The notes beneath the pieces are model-generated. The model ran no database searches and was not told the DNA's origin. It worked only from the letters and a program-made list of their open reading frames with translations. DNA of 64,000 nt from Apostichopus japonicus (taxonomy: Eukaryota > Echinodermata > Holothuroidea > Aspidochirotida > Stichopodidae). The DNA lies in the NCBI RefSeq assembly GCF_037975245.1, contig NC_092578.1, positions 11,452,321 to 11,516,320 of the forward strand, in the 5' to 3' direction. The position numbers and the translations under genes are program-made. Positions 48,201 through 60,480 of this stretch are shown here, piece by piece (the first letter of the stretch is position 1; each line of letters opens with the position of its first letter).

Positions 48201-49796
48201 CTTACCCTTTGTTTTCGGTGCAGGTCAAAGGTCATTTGGGGTCATTTGGGGTCACCAGGGGTCAAATGGTCAAAATCTTGTCAACGAGATATCTCAAGTG
48301 GGTAATGTCGGACCGACACAAGATCGGTTGGCCGGAGTACCCATTCAAGTGCCACTTACCCTTTGTTTTCGGTGCAGGACAAAGGTCATTTGGGGTCACA
48401 GGGGTCAAATGGTCAAAATCTTGTCAACGAGATATCTCAAGTGGGTAATGTCGGACCGACTTAAGATCGGTGGGCCGGAGTACCCATTCAAGTACCACTT
48501 ACCCTTTGTTTTCGGTGCAGGTCAAAGGTCATTTGGGGTCATTTGGGGTCACCAGGGGTCAAATGGTCAAAATCTTGTCAACGAGATATCTCAAGTGGGT
48601 AATGTCGGACCGACACAAGATCGGTCTGCCGGAGTACCCATTCAAGTGCCACTTACCCTTTGTTTTCGGTGCAGGTCAAAGGTCATTTGGGGTCACCAGG
48701 GGTCAAATGGTCAAAATCTTGTCAACGAGATATCTCAAGTGGGTATTGTCGGACCGAATTAAGATCGGTTGGCCGGAGTACCCATTCAAGTGCCACTTAC
48801 CCTTTGTTGTCGGTGCAGGTCAAAGGTCATTTAAGGTCATTTGGGGTCACCAGGGGTCAAATGGTCAAAATCTTGTCAACGAGATATCTCAAGTGGGTAA
48901 TGTCGGACCGACTTAAGATCGGTTGGCCGGAGTACCCATTCAAGTGCCACTTACCCTTTGTTTTCGATGCAGGTCAAAGGTCATTTGGGGTCACCAGGTT
49001 TCAAATGGTCAAAATCTTGTCAACGAGATATCTCAAGTGGGTAATGTCGGACCGAATTAAGATCGGTTGGCCGGAGTACCCATTCAAGTGCCACTTACCC
49101 TTTGTTGTCGGTGCAGGTCAAAGGTCATTTAAGGTCATTTGGGGTCACCAGGGGTCAAATGGTCAAAATCTTGTCAACGAGATATCTCAAGTGGGTAATG
49201 TCGGACCGACTTAAGATCGGTTGGCCGGAGTACCCATTCAAGTGCCACTTACCCTTTGTTTTCGATGCAGGTCAAAGGTCATTTGGTGTCACCAGGTTTC
49301 AAATGGTCAAAATCTTGTCAACGAGTTATCTCAAGTGGGTAATGTCGGACCGACATAAGATCGGTTGGCCGGAGTACCCATTCAAGTGCCACTTACCCTT
49401 TGTTTTCGGTGCAGGTCAAAGGTCATTTGGGGTCACCAGGAGTCACCAGGGGTCAAATGGTCAAAATCTTGTCAACGAGATATCTCAAGTGGGTATTGTC
49501 GGACCGACTTAAGATCGGTTGTCCGGAGTACCCATTCAAGTGCCACTTCCCCTTTGTTTTCGGTGCAGGTCAAAGGTCATTTGGGGTCACCAGGGGTCAA
49601 ATGGTCAAAATCTTGTAAACACGATATCTCAAGTGGGTTATGTCGGACCGACTTTACATTGGTTGGCCGGAGTACCCATTCAAGTACCACTTACCCTTTG
49701 TTTTCGGTGCAGGTCAAAGGTCATTTGGGGTCACCAGGGGTCACCAGGGGTCAAATGGTCAAAATCTTGTAAACACGATATCTCAAGTGGGTTATG
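48201..49796 (+). repeat. Compressed unit with doubled T-type monomers
   Basis: The gggaaatgtc monomer is followed directly by caggacaaagg (about 48376) and cggtctgccgg types, a shortened form of the usual unit. Private caagtaccac and tcatttgggg additions lie near 48490-48550. Two ttgtcgg/cgatgcagg pairs follow (about 48806 and 49104), with a private tcatttggtgtc near 49285. Two T-type monomers then stand side by side (taaacacg at about 49614 and 49768, 154 bp apart), an arrangement not seen elsewhere. Confidence 0.82.
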
Positions 49797-52245
49797 TCGG
49801 ACCGACTTTACATTGGTTGGCCGGAGTACCCATTCAAGTACCACTTACCCTTTGTTTTCGGTGCAGGTCAAAGGTCATTTGGGGTCACCAGGGGTCAAAT
49901 GGTCAAAATCTTGTCAACGAGATATCTCAAGTGGGTAATGTCGGACCGACTTAAGATCGGTTGGCCGGACTACCCATTCAAGTGCCACTTACCCTTTGTT
50001 TTCGGTGCAGGTCAAAGGTCATTTGGGGTCACCAGGGGTCAAATGGTCAAAATCTTGTCAAAGAGATATCTCAAGTGGGAAATGTCGGACCGACATAAGA
50101 TCGGTTGGCCGGAGTACCCATTCAAGTGCCACTTACCCTTTGTTTTCGGTGCAGGTCAAAGGTCATTTGGGGTCACCAGGGGTTACCAGGGGTCAAATGG
50201 TCAAAATCTTGTCAACGAGATATCTCAAGTGGGTAATGTCGGACCGACTTAAGATCGGTTGGCCGGAGTACCCATTCAAGTGCCACTTACCCTTTGTTTT
50301 CGGTGCAGGTCAAAGGTCATTTGGGGTCACCAGGGGTCAAATGGTCAAAATCTTGTCAACGAGATATCTCAAGTGGGTAATGTCGGACCGAATTAAGATC
50401 GGTTGGCCGGAGTACCCATTCAAGTGCCACTTACCCTTTGTTTTCGGTGCAGGTCAAAGGTCATTTGGGGTCATTTGGGGTCACCAGGGGTCAAATGGTC
50501 AAAATCTTGTCAACGAGATATCTCAAGTGGGTAATGTCGGACCGACACAAGATCGGTTGGCCGGAGTACCCATTCAAGTGCCACTTACCCTTTGTTTTCG
50601 GTGCAGGACAAAGGTCATTTGGGGTCACAGGGGTCAAATGGTCAAAATCTTGTCAACGAGATATCTCAAGTGGGTAATGTCGGACCGACTTAAGATCGGT
50701 GGGCCGGAGTACCCATTCAAGTGCCACTTACCCTTTGTTTTCGGTGCAGGTCAAAGGTCATTTGGGGTCACCAGGGGTCACCAGGGGTCAAATGGTCAAA
50801 ATCTTGTCAACGAGATATCTCAAGTGGGTAATGTCGGACCGACACAAGATCGGTCTGCCGGAGTACCCATTCAAGTGCCACTTACCCTTTGTTTTCGGTG
50901 CAGGTCAAAGGTCATTTGGGGTCACCAGGGGTCAAATGGTCAAAATCTTGTCAACGAGATATCTCAAGTGGGTAATGTCGGACCGAATTAAGATCGGTTG
51001 GCCGGAGTACCCATTCAAGTGCCACTTACCCTTTGTTGTCGGTGCAGGTCAAAGGTCATTTAAGGTCATTTGGGGTCACCAGGGGTCAAATGGTCAAAAT
51101 CTTGTCAACGAGATATCTCAAGTGGGTAATGTCGGACCGACTTAAGATCGGTTGGCCGGAGTACCCATTCAAGTGCCACTTACCCTTTGTTTTCGATGCA
51201 GGTCAAAGGTCATTTGGGGTCACCAGGTTTCAAATGGTCAAAATCTTGTCAACGAGTTATCTCAAGTGGGTAATGTCGGACCGACATAAGATCGGTTGGC
51301 CGGAGTACCCATTCAAGTGCCACTTACCCTTTGTTTTCGGTGCAGGTCAAAGGTCATTTGGGGTCACCAGGAGTCACCAGGGGTCAAATGGTCAAAATCT
51401 TGTCAACGAGATATCTCAAGTGGGTATTGTCGGACCGACTTAAGATCGGTTGTCCGGAGTACCCATTCAAGTGCCACTTCCCCTTTGTTTTCGGTGCAGG
51501 TCAAAGGTCATTTGGGGTCACCAGGGGTCAAATGGTCAAAATCTTGTAAACACGATATCTCAAGTGGGTTATGTCGGACCGACTTTACATTGGTTGGCCG
51601 GAGTACCCATTCAAGTCCCACTTACCCTTTGTTTTCGGTGCAGGTCAAAGGTCATTTGGGGTCACCAGGGGTCAAATGGTCAAAATCTTGTCAACGAGAT
51701 ATCTCAAGTGGGTAATGTCGGACCGACTTAAGATCGGTGGGCAGGACTACCCATTCAAGTGCCACTTACCTTTGTTTTCGGTGCAGGTCAAAGGTCATTT
51801 GGGGTCACCAGGGGTCAAATGGTCAAAATCTTGTCAAAGAAATATCTCAAGTGGGTAATGTCGGACCGACATAAGATCGGTTGGCCGGAGTACCCATTCA
51901 AGTGCCAGTTACCCTTTGTTTTCGGTGCAGGTCAAAGGTCATTTGGGGTCACCAGGGGTCACCAGGGGTCAAATGGTCAAAATCTTATCAACGAGATATC
52001 TCAAGTGGGTAATGTCGGACCGACTTAAGATCGGTTGGCCGTAGTACCCATTCAAGTGCCACTTACCCTTTGTTTTCGATGCAGGTCAAAGGTCATTTGG
52101 GGTCACCAGGTTTCAAATGGTCAAAATCTTGTCAACGAGTTATCTCAAGTGGGTAATGTCGGACCGACATCAGATCGGCTGGCCGGAGTACCCATTCAAG
52201 TGCCACTTACCCTTTGTTTTCGGTGCAGGTCAAAGGTCATTTGGG
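49797..52245 (+). repeat. 2.4-kb block shared with 28420-30868
   Basis: Markers match 28420-30868 at offset 21377: gggaaatgtc, ggggttaccagg, caggacaaagg, cggtctgccgg, ttgtcgg, the dyad-less cassette, aagtcccac T-type, the 1-bp-deleted acctttg monomer, gccagttacc and gacatcagatcggc. The copies part near 52247, where this one has an extra ccag unit and the other an extra tttg unit. Confidence 0.85.
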
Positions 52246-54621
52246 GTCACCAGGGGTCACCAGGGGTCAAATGGTCAAAATCTTGTCAACGAGATATCTC
52301 AAGTGGGTAATGTCGGACCGACTTAAGATCGGTTGGCCGGAGTACCCATTCAAGTGCCACTTACCCTTTGTTTTCGGTGCAGGTCAAAGGTCATTTGGGG
52401 TCACCAGGGGTCAAATGGTCAAAATCTTGTAAACACGATATCTCAAGTGGGTAATGTCGGACCGACTTAAGATCGGTTGGCCGGAGTACCCATTCAAGTG
52501 CCACTTACCCTTTGTTTTCGGTGCAGGTCAAAGGTCATTTGGGGTCACCAGGGGTCAAATGGTCAAAATCTTGTCAAAGAGATATCTCAAGTGGGAAATG
52601 TCGGACCGACATAAGATCGGTTGGCCGGACTACCCATTCAAGTGCCACTTACCCTTTGTTTTCGGTGCAGGTCAAAGGTCATTTGGGGTCACCAGGGGTT
52701 ACCAGGGGTCAAATGGTCAAAATCTTGTCAACGAGATATCTCAAGTGGGTAATGTCGGACCGACTTAAGATCGGTTAGCCGGAGTACCCATTCAAGTGCC
52801 ACTTACCCTTTGTTTTCGGTGCAGGTCAAAGGTCATTTGGGGTCACCAGGGGTCAAATGGTCAAAATCTTGTCAACGAGATATCTCAAGTGGGTAATGTC
52901 GGACCGAATTAAGATCGGTTGGCCGGAGTACCCATTCAAGTGCCACTTACCCTTTGTTTTCGGTGCAGGTCAAAGGTCATTTGGGGTCATTTGGGGTCAC
53001 CAGGGGTCAAATGGTCAAAATCTTGTCAACGAGATATCTCAAGTGGGTAATGTCGGACCGACACAAGATCGGTTGGCCGGAGTACCCATTCAAGTGCCAC
53101 TTACCCTTTGTTTTCGGTGCAGGACAAAGGTCATTTGGGGTCACCAGGGGTCAAATGGTCAAAATCTTGTCAACGAGATATCTCAAGTGGGTAATGTCGG
53201 ACCGACTTAAGATCGGTGGGCCGGAGTACCCATTCAAGTGCCACTTACCCTTTGTTTTCGGTGCAGGTCAAAGGTCATTTGGGGTCACCAGGGGTCAAAT
53301 GGTCAAAATCTTGTCAACGAGATATCTCAAGTGGGTAATGTCGGACCGACTTAAGATCGGTGGGCCGGAGTACCCATTCAAGTGCCACTTACCCTTTGTT
53401 TTCGGTGCTGGTCAAAGGTCATTTGGGGTCACCAGGGGTCAAATGGTCAAAATCTTGTCAAAGAAATATCTCAAGTGGGTAATGTCGGACCGACTTAAGA
53501 TCGGTTGGCCGGAGTACCCATTCAAGTGCCACTTACCCTTTGTTTTCGATGCAGGTCAAAGGTCATTTGGGGTCACCAGGGGTCACCAGCGGTCAAATGG
53601 TCAAAATCTTATCAACGAGATATCTCAAGTGGGTAATGTCGGACCGAATTAAGATCGGTTGGCCGGAGTACCCATTCAAGTGCCACTTACCCTTTGTTTT
53701 CGGTGCAGGTCAAAGGTCATTTGGGGTCACCAGGGGTCAAATGGTCAAAATCTTGTCAACGAGATATCTCAAGTGGGTAATGTCGGACCGACTTAAGATC
53801 GGTGGGCCGGAGTACCCATTCAAGTGCCACTTACCCTTTGTTTTCGGTGCTGGTCAAAGGTCATTTGGGGTCACCAGGGGTCAAATGGTCAAAATCTTGT
53901 CAACGAGATATCTCAAGTGGGTAATGTCGGACCGAATTAAGATCGGTTGGCCGGAGTACCCATTCAAGTGCCACTTACCCTTTGTTGTCGGTGCAGGTCA
54001 AAGGTCATTTAAGGTCACTTGGGGTCACCAGGGGTCAAATGGTCAAAATCTTGTCAACGAGATATCTCAAGTGGGTAATGTCGGACCGACTTAAGATCGG
54101 TTGGCCGGAGTACCCATTCAAGTGCCACTTACCCTTTGTTTTCGATGCAGGTCAAAGGTCATTTGGGGTCACCAGGTTTCAAATGGTCAAAATCTTGTCA
54201 ACGAGTTATCTCAAGTGGGTGATGTCGGACCGACATAAGATCGGTTGGCCGGAGTACCCATTCAAGTGCCACTTACCCTTTGTTTTCGGTGCAGGTCAAA
54301 GGTCATTTGGGGTCACCAGGAGTCACCAGGGGTCAAATGGTCAAAATCTTGTCAACGAGATATCTCAAGTGGGTAATGTCGGACCGACTTAAGATCGGTT
54401 GTCCGGAGTACCCATTCAAGTGCCACTTCCCCTTTGTTTTCGGTGCAGGTCAAAGGTCATTTGGGGTCACCAGGGGTCAAATGGTCAAAATCTTGTAAAC
54501 ACGATATCTCAAGTGGGTTATGTCGGACCGACTTTACATTGGTTGGCCGGAGTACCCATTCAAGTACCACTTACCCTTTGTTTTCGGTGCAGGGCAAAGG
54601 TCATTTGGGGTCACCAGGGGT
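51231..54621 (+). repeat. 3391-bp tandem unit, copy 1
   Basis: All markers recur at +3391. The left end lies just after ggtttc at 51228-51230, where the corresponding bases at 54619 are ggggtc. The length equals 23 monomers plus eight 10-bp units minus 1. Contents include the dyad-less cassette, a T-type/ordinary hybrid at about 52430-52470, gggaaatgtc, ttagccggag (about 52776), a caggacaaagg monomer without the usual deletion (about 53122), aaagaaatatc and ttgtcgg with taaggtcact. Confidence 0.9.
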
Positions 54622-57600
54622 CAAATGGTCAAAATCTTGTCAACGAGTTATCTCAAGTGGGTAATGTCGGACCGACATAAGATCGGTTGGCCGGAGTACC
54701 CATTCAAGTGCCACTTACCCTTTGTTTTCGGTGCAGGTCAAAGGTCATTTGGGGTCACCAGGAGTCACCAGGGGTCAAATGGTCAAAATCTTGTCAACGA
54801 GATATCTCAAGTGGGTATTGTCGGACCGACTTAAGATCGGTTGTCCGGAGTACCCATTCAAGTGCCACTTCCCCTTTGTTTTCGGTGCAGGTCAAAGGTC
54901 ATTTGGGGTCACCAGGGGTCAAATGGTCAAAATCTTGTAAACACGATATCTCAAGTGGGTTATGTCGGACCGACTTTACATTGGTTGGCCGGAGTACCCA
55001 TTCAAGTCCCACTTACCCTTTGTTTTCGGTGCAGGTCAAAGGTCATTTGGGGTCACCAGGGGTCAAATGGTCAAAATCTTGTCAACGAGATATCTCAAGT
55101 GGGTAATGTCGGACCGACTTAAGATCGGTGGGCAGGACTACCCATTCAAGTGCCACTTACCTTTGTTTTCGGTGCAGGTCAAAGGTCATTTGGGGTCACC
55201 AGGGGTCAAATGGTCAAAATCTTGTCAAAGAAATATCTCAAGTGGGTAATGTCGGACCGACATAAGATCGGTTGGCCGGAGTACCCATTCAAGTGCCAGT
55301 TACCCTTTGTTTTCGGTGCAGGTCAAAGGTCATTTGGGGTCACCAGGGGTCACCAGGGGTCAAATGGTCAAAATCTTATCAACGAGATATCTCAAGTGGG
55401 TAATGTCGGACCGACTTAAGATCGGTTGGCCGTAGTACCCATTCAAGTGCCACTTACCCTTTGTTTTCGATGCAGGTCAAAGGTCATTTGGGGTCACCAG
55501 GTTTCAAATGGTCAAAATCTTGTCAACGAGTTATCTCAAGTGGGTAATGTCGGACCGACATCAGATCGGCTGGCCGGAGTACCCATTCAAGTGCCACTTA
55601 CCCTTTGTTTTCGGTGCAGGTCAAAGGTCATTTGGGGTCACCAGGGGTCACCAGGGGTCAAATGGTCAAAATCTTGTCAACGAGATATCTCAAGTGGGTA
55701 ATGTCGGACCGACTTAAGATCGGTTGGCCGGAGTACCCATTCAAGTGCCACTTACCCTTTGTTTTCGGTGCAGGTCAAAGGTCATTTGGGGTCACCAGGG
55801 GTCAAATGGTCAAAATCTTGTAAACACGATATCTCAAGTGGGTAATGTCGGACCGACTTAAGATCGGTTGGCCGGAGTACCCATTCAAGTGCCACTTACC
55901 CTTTGTTTTCGGTGCAGGTCAAAGGTCATTTGGGGTCACCAGGGGTCAAATGGTCAAAATCTTGTCAAAGAGATATCTCAAGTGGGAAATGTCGGACCGA
56001 CATAAGATCGGTTGGCCGGACTACCCATTCAAGTGCCACTTACCCTTTGTTTTCGGTGCAGGTCAAAGGTCATTTGGGGTCACCAGGGGTTACCAGGGGT
56101 CAAATGGTCAAAATCTTGTCAACGAGATATCTCAAGTGGGTAATGTCGGACCGACTTAAGATCGGTTAGCCGGAGTACCCATTCAAGTGCCACTTACCCT
56201 TTGTTTTCGGTGCAGGTCAAAGGTCATTTGGGGTCACCAGGGGTCAAATGGTCAAAATCTTGTCAACGAGATATCTCAAGTGGGTAATGTCGGACCGAAT
56301 TAAGATCGGTTGGCCGGAGTACCCATTCAAGTGCCACTTACCCTTTGTTTTCGGTGCAGGTCAAAGGTCATTTGGGGTCATTTGGGGTCACCAGGGGTCA
56401 AATGGTCAAAATCTTGTCAACGAGATATCTCAAGTGGGTAATGTCGGACCGACACAAGATCGGTTGGCCGGAGTACCCATTCAAGTGCCCCTTACCCTTT
56501 GTTTTCGGTGCAGGACAAAGGTCATTTGGGGTCACCAGGGGTCAAATGGTCAAAATCTTGTCAACGAGATATCTCAAGTGGGTAATGTCGGACCGACTTA
56601 AGATCGGTGGGCCGGAGTACCCATTCAAGTGCCACTTACCCTTTGTTTTCGGTGCAGGTCAAAGGTCATTTGGGGTCACCAGGGGTCAAATGGTCAAAAT
56701 CTTGTCAACGAGATATCTCAAGTGGGTAATGTCGGACCGACTTAAGATCGGTGGGCCGGAGTACCCATTCAAGTGCCACTTACCCTTTGTTTTCGGTGCT
56801 GGTCAAAGGTCATTTGGGGTCACCAGGGGTCAAATGGTCAAAATCTTGTCAAAGAAATATCTCAAGTGGGTAATGTCGGACCGACTTAAGATCGGTTGGC
56901 CGGAGTACCCATTCAAGTGCCACTTACCCTTTGTTTTCGATGCAGGTCAAAGGTCATTTGGGGTCACCAGGGGTCACCAGCGGTCAAATGGTCAAAATCT
57001 TATCAACGAGATATCTCAAGTGGGTAATGTCGGACCGAATTAAGATCGGTTGGCCGGAGTACCCATTCAAGTGCCACTTACCCTTTGTTTTCGGTGCAGG
57101 TCAAAGGTCATTTGGGGTCACCAGGGGTCAAATGGTCAAAATCTTGTCAACGAGATATCTCAAGTGGGTAATGTCGGACCGACTTAAGATCGGTGGGCCG
57201 GAGTACCCATTCAAGTGCCACTTACCCTTTGTTTTCGGTGCTGGTCAAAGGTCATTTGGGGTCACCAGGGGTCAAATGGTCAAAATCTTGTCAACGAGAT
57301 ATCTCAAGTGGGTAATGTCGGACCGAATTAAGATCGGTTGGCCGGAGTACCCATTCAAGTGCCACTTACCCTTTGTTGTCGGTGCAGGTCAAAGGTCATT
57401 TAAGGTCACTTGGGGTCACCAGGGGTCAAATGGTCAAAATCTTGTCAACGAGATATCTCAAGTGGGTAATGTCGGACCGACTTAAGATCGGTTGGCCGGA
57501 GTACCCATTCAAGTGCCACTTACCCTTTGTTTTCGATGCAGGTCAAAGGTCATTTGGGGTCACCAGGTTTCAAATGGTCAAAATCTTGTCAACGAGTTAT

Positions 57601-58012
57601 CTCAAGTGGGTGATGTCGGACCGACATAAGATCGGTTGGCCGGAGTACCCATTCAAGTGCCACTTACCCTTTGTTTTCGGTGCAGGTCAAAGGTCATTTG
57701 GGGTCACCAGGAGTCACCAGGGGTCAAATGGTCAAAATCTTGTCAACGAGATATCTCAAGTGGGTAATGTCGGACCGACTTAAGATCGGTTGTCCGGAGT
57801 ACCCATTCAAGTGCCACTTCCCCTTTGTTTTCGGTGCAGGTCAAAGGTCATTTGGGGTCACCAGGGGTCAAATGGTCAAAATCTTGTAAACACGATATCT
57901 CAAGTGGGTTATGTCGGACCGACTTTACATTGGTTGGCCGGAGTACCCATTCAAGTACCACTTACCCTTTGTTTTCGGTGCAGGTCAAAGGTCATTTGGG
58001 GTCACCAGGGGT
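54622..58012 (+). repeat. 3391-bp tandem unit, copy 2
   Basis: Near-perfect copy of 51231-54621. I noticed only two differences: gtgccccttac at about 56488, where copy 1 has gtgccacttac, and caggtcaaagg at about 57982, where copy 1 has cagggcaaagg. Such low divergence across 3.4 kb makes this one of the youngest events in the window, or an assembly duplication that read depth would expose. Confidence 0.9.
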
Positions 58013-58436
58013 CAAATGGTCAAAATCTTGTCAACGAGATATCTCAAGTGGGTAATGTCGGACCGACTTAAGATCGGTGGGCAGGACTACCCATTCAAGT
58101 GCCACTTACCCTTTGTTTTCGGTGCAGGTCAAAGGTCACCAGGGGTCACCAGGGGTCAAATGGTCAAAATCTTGTCAACGAGATATCTCAAGTGGGTAAT
58201 GTCGGACCGACTTAAGATCGGTTGGCCGGAGTACCCATTCAAGTGCCACTTACCCTTTGTTTTCGATGCAGGTCAAAGGTCATTTGGGGTCACCAGGGGT
58301 CACCAGCGGTCAAATGGTCAAAATCTTGTCAACGAGATATCTCAAGTGGGTAATGTCGGACCGAATTAAGATCGGTTGGCCGGAGTACCCATTCAAGTGC
58401 CACTTACCCTTTGTTTTCGGTGCAGGTCAAAGGTCA
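58013..58436 (+). repeat. Linking monomers
   Basis: Monomers with gggcaggactacc, a ccag substitution right after the DR1 (about 58132-58150), and cgatgcagg with ccagcggtca (about 58290-58315). The same trio follows T-type monomers near 3530-3760, 21310-21560 and 23230-23470. Confidence 0.8.
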
Positions 58437-60480
58437 TTTGGGGTCACCAGGGGTCAAATGGTCAACATCTTGTCAACGAGATATCTCAAGTGGGTAATGT
58501 CGGTCCGACACAAGATCGGTGGGCCGGAATACCCATTCAAGTGCCACTTACCCTTTGTTTTCGGTGCAGGTCAAAGGTCATTTTGGGTCACCAGGGGTCA
58601 AATGGTCAACATCTGTCAACGAGATATCTCAAGTGGGTAATGTCGGACCGAATTAAGATCGGTTGGGCGGAGTACCCATTCAAGTGCCACTTACTTTTGT
58701 TTTCGGTGCAGGTCAAAGGTCATTTGGGGTCACCAGGGGTCAAATGGTCAAAATCTTGTCAAAGAAATATCTCAAGTGGGTAATGTCGAACCGACATAAG
58801 ATCGGTTGGCCGGAGTACCAATTCAAGTACCACTTACCCTTTGTTTTCGGTGCAGGTCAAAGGTCATTTGGGGTCACCAGGGGTCAAATGGTCAAAATCT
58901 TGTCAACGAGATATCTCAAGTGGGTAATGTCGGACCGACTTATGATCGGTTGGCCGGACTACCCATTCAAGTGCCACTTACCCTTTGTTTTCGGTGCAGG
59001 TCAAAGGTCATTTGGGGTCACCAGGGGTCAAATGGTCAAAATCTTGTCAAAGAGATATCTCAAGTGGGAAATGTCGGACCGACATAAGATCGGTTGGCCG
59101 GAGTACCCATTCAAGTGCCACTTACCCTTTGTTTTCGGTGCAGGTCAAAGGTCATTTGGGGTCACCAGGGGTTACCAGGGGTCAAATGGTCAAAATCTTG
59201 TCAACGAGATATCTCAAGTGGGTAATGTCGGACAGACTTAAGATCGGTTGGCCGGAGTACCCATTCAAGTGCCACTTACCCTTTGTTTTCGGTGCAGGTC
59301 AAAGGTCATTTTGGGTCACCAGGGGTCAAATGGTCAAAATCTTGTCAACGAGATATCTCAAGTGGGTAATGTCGGACCGAATTAAGATCGGTTGGCCGGA
59401 GTACCCATTCAAGTGCCACTTACCCTTTGTTTTCGGTGCAGGTCAAAGGTCATTTGGGGTCACCAGGGGTCAAATGGTCAAAATCTTGTCAAAGAGATAT
59501 CTCAAGTGGGTAATGTCGGACCGACATAAGATCGGTTGGCCGGAGTACCCATTCAAATGCCACTTACCCTTTGTTTTCGGTGCAGGTCAAAGGTCATTTG
59601 GGGACACCAGGGGTCACCAGGGGTCAAATGGTCAAAATCTTATCAACGAGATATCTCAAGTGGGTGATGTCGGACCGAATTAAGATCGGTTGGCCGTAGT
59701 ACCCATTCAAGTGCCACTTACCCTTTGTTTTCGGTGCAGGTCAAAGGTCATTTGGGGTCACCAGGGGTCAAATGGTCAAAATCTTGTCAACGAGATATCT
59801 CAAGTGGGTAATGTCGGACCGACATAAGATCGGTTGGCCGGAGTACCCATTCAAGTGCCACTTACCCTTTGTTTTCGGTGCAGGTCAAAGGTCATTTGGG
59901 GTCACCAGGGGTCAAATGGTCAAAATCTTGTAAACACGATATCTCAAGTGGGTAATGTCGGACCGACTTTACATTGGTTGGCCGGAGTACCCATTCAAGT
60001 ACCACTTACCCTTTGTTTTCGGTGCAGGTCAAAGGTCATTTGGGGTCACCAGGGGTCAAATGGTCAAAATCTTGTCAACGAGATATCTCAAGTGGGTTGT
60101 GTCGGACCGACTTAAGATCGGTTGGCCGGACTACCCATTCAAGTGCCACTTACCCTTTGTTTTCGGTGCAGGTCAAAGGTCATTTGGGGTCACCAGGGGT
60201 CAAATGGTCAAAATCTTGTCAAAGAGATATCTCAAGTGGGTAGTGTCGGACCGACATAAGATCGGTTGGCCGGAGTACCCATTCAAGTGCCACTTACCCT
60301 TTGTTTTCGGTGCAGGTCAAAGGTCATTTGGGGTCACCAGGGGTTACCAGGGGTCAAATGGTCAAAATCTTGTCAACGAGATATCTCAAGTGGGTAATGT
60401 CGGACCGACTTAAGATCGGTTGGCCGTAGTACCCATTCAAGTGCCACTTACACTTTGTTTTCGGTGCAGGTCAAATGTCA
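58437..60480 (+). repeat. 2044-bp tandem unit, copy 1
   Basis: Rare variants recur at +2044: gtcggtccgac at about 58500, ggaatacc at about 58526, catctgtcaacg (1-bp deletion) at about 58612, ttgggcggag, cacttacttttg (1-bp deletion) at about 58690, gtcgaaccgac at about 58788, accaattc with caagtaccac, gacttatgatc at about 58938, gacagactta, attcaaatgcc and ggggacacc. The length equals 14 monomers plus three 10-bp units minus 2, the two deletions just named. Confidence 0.9.
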
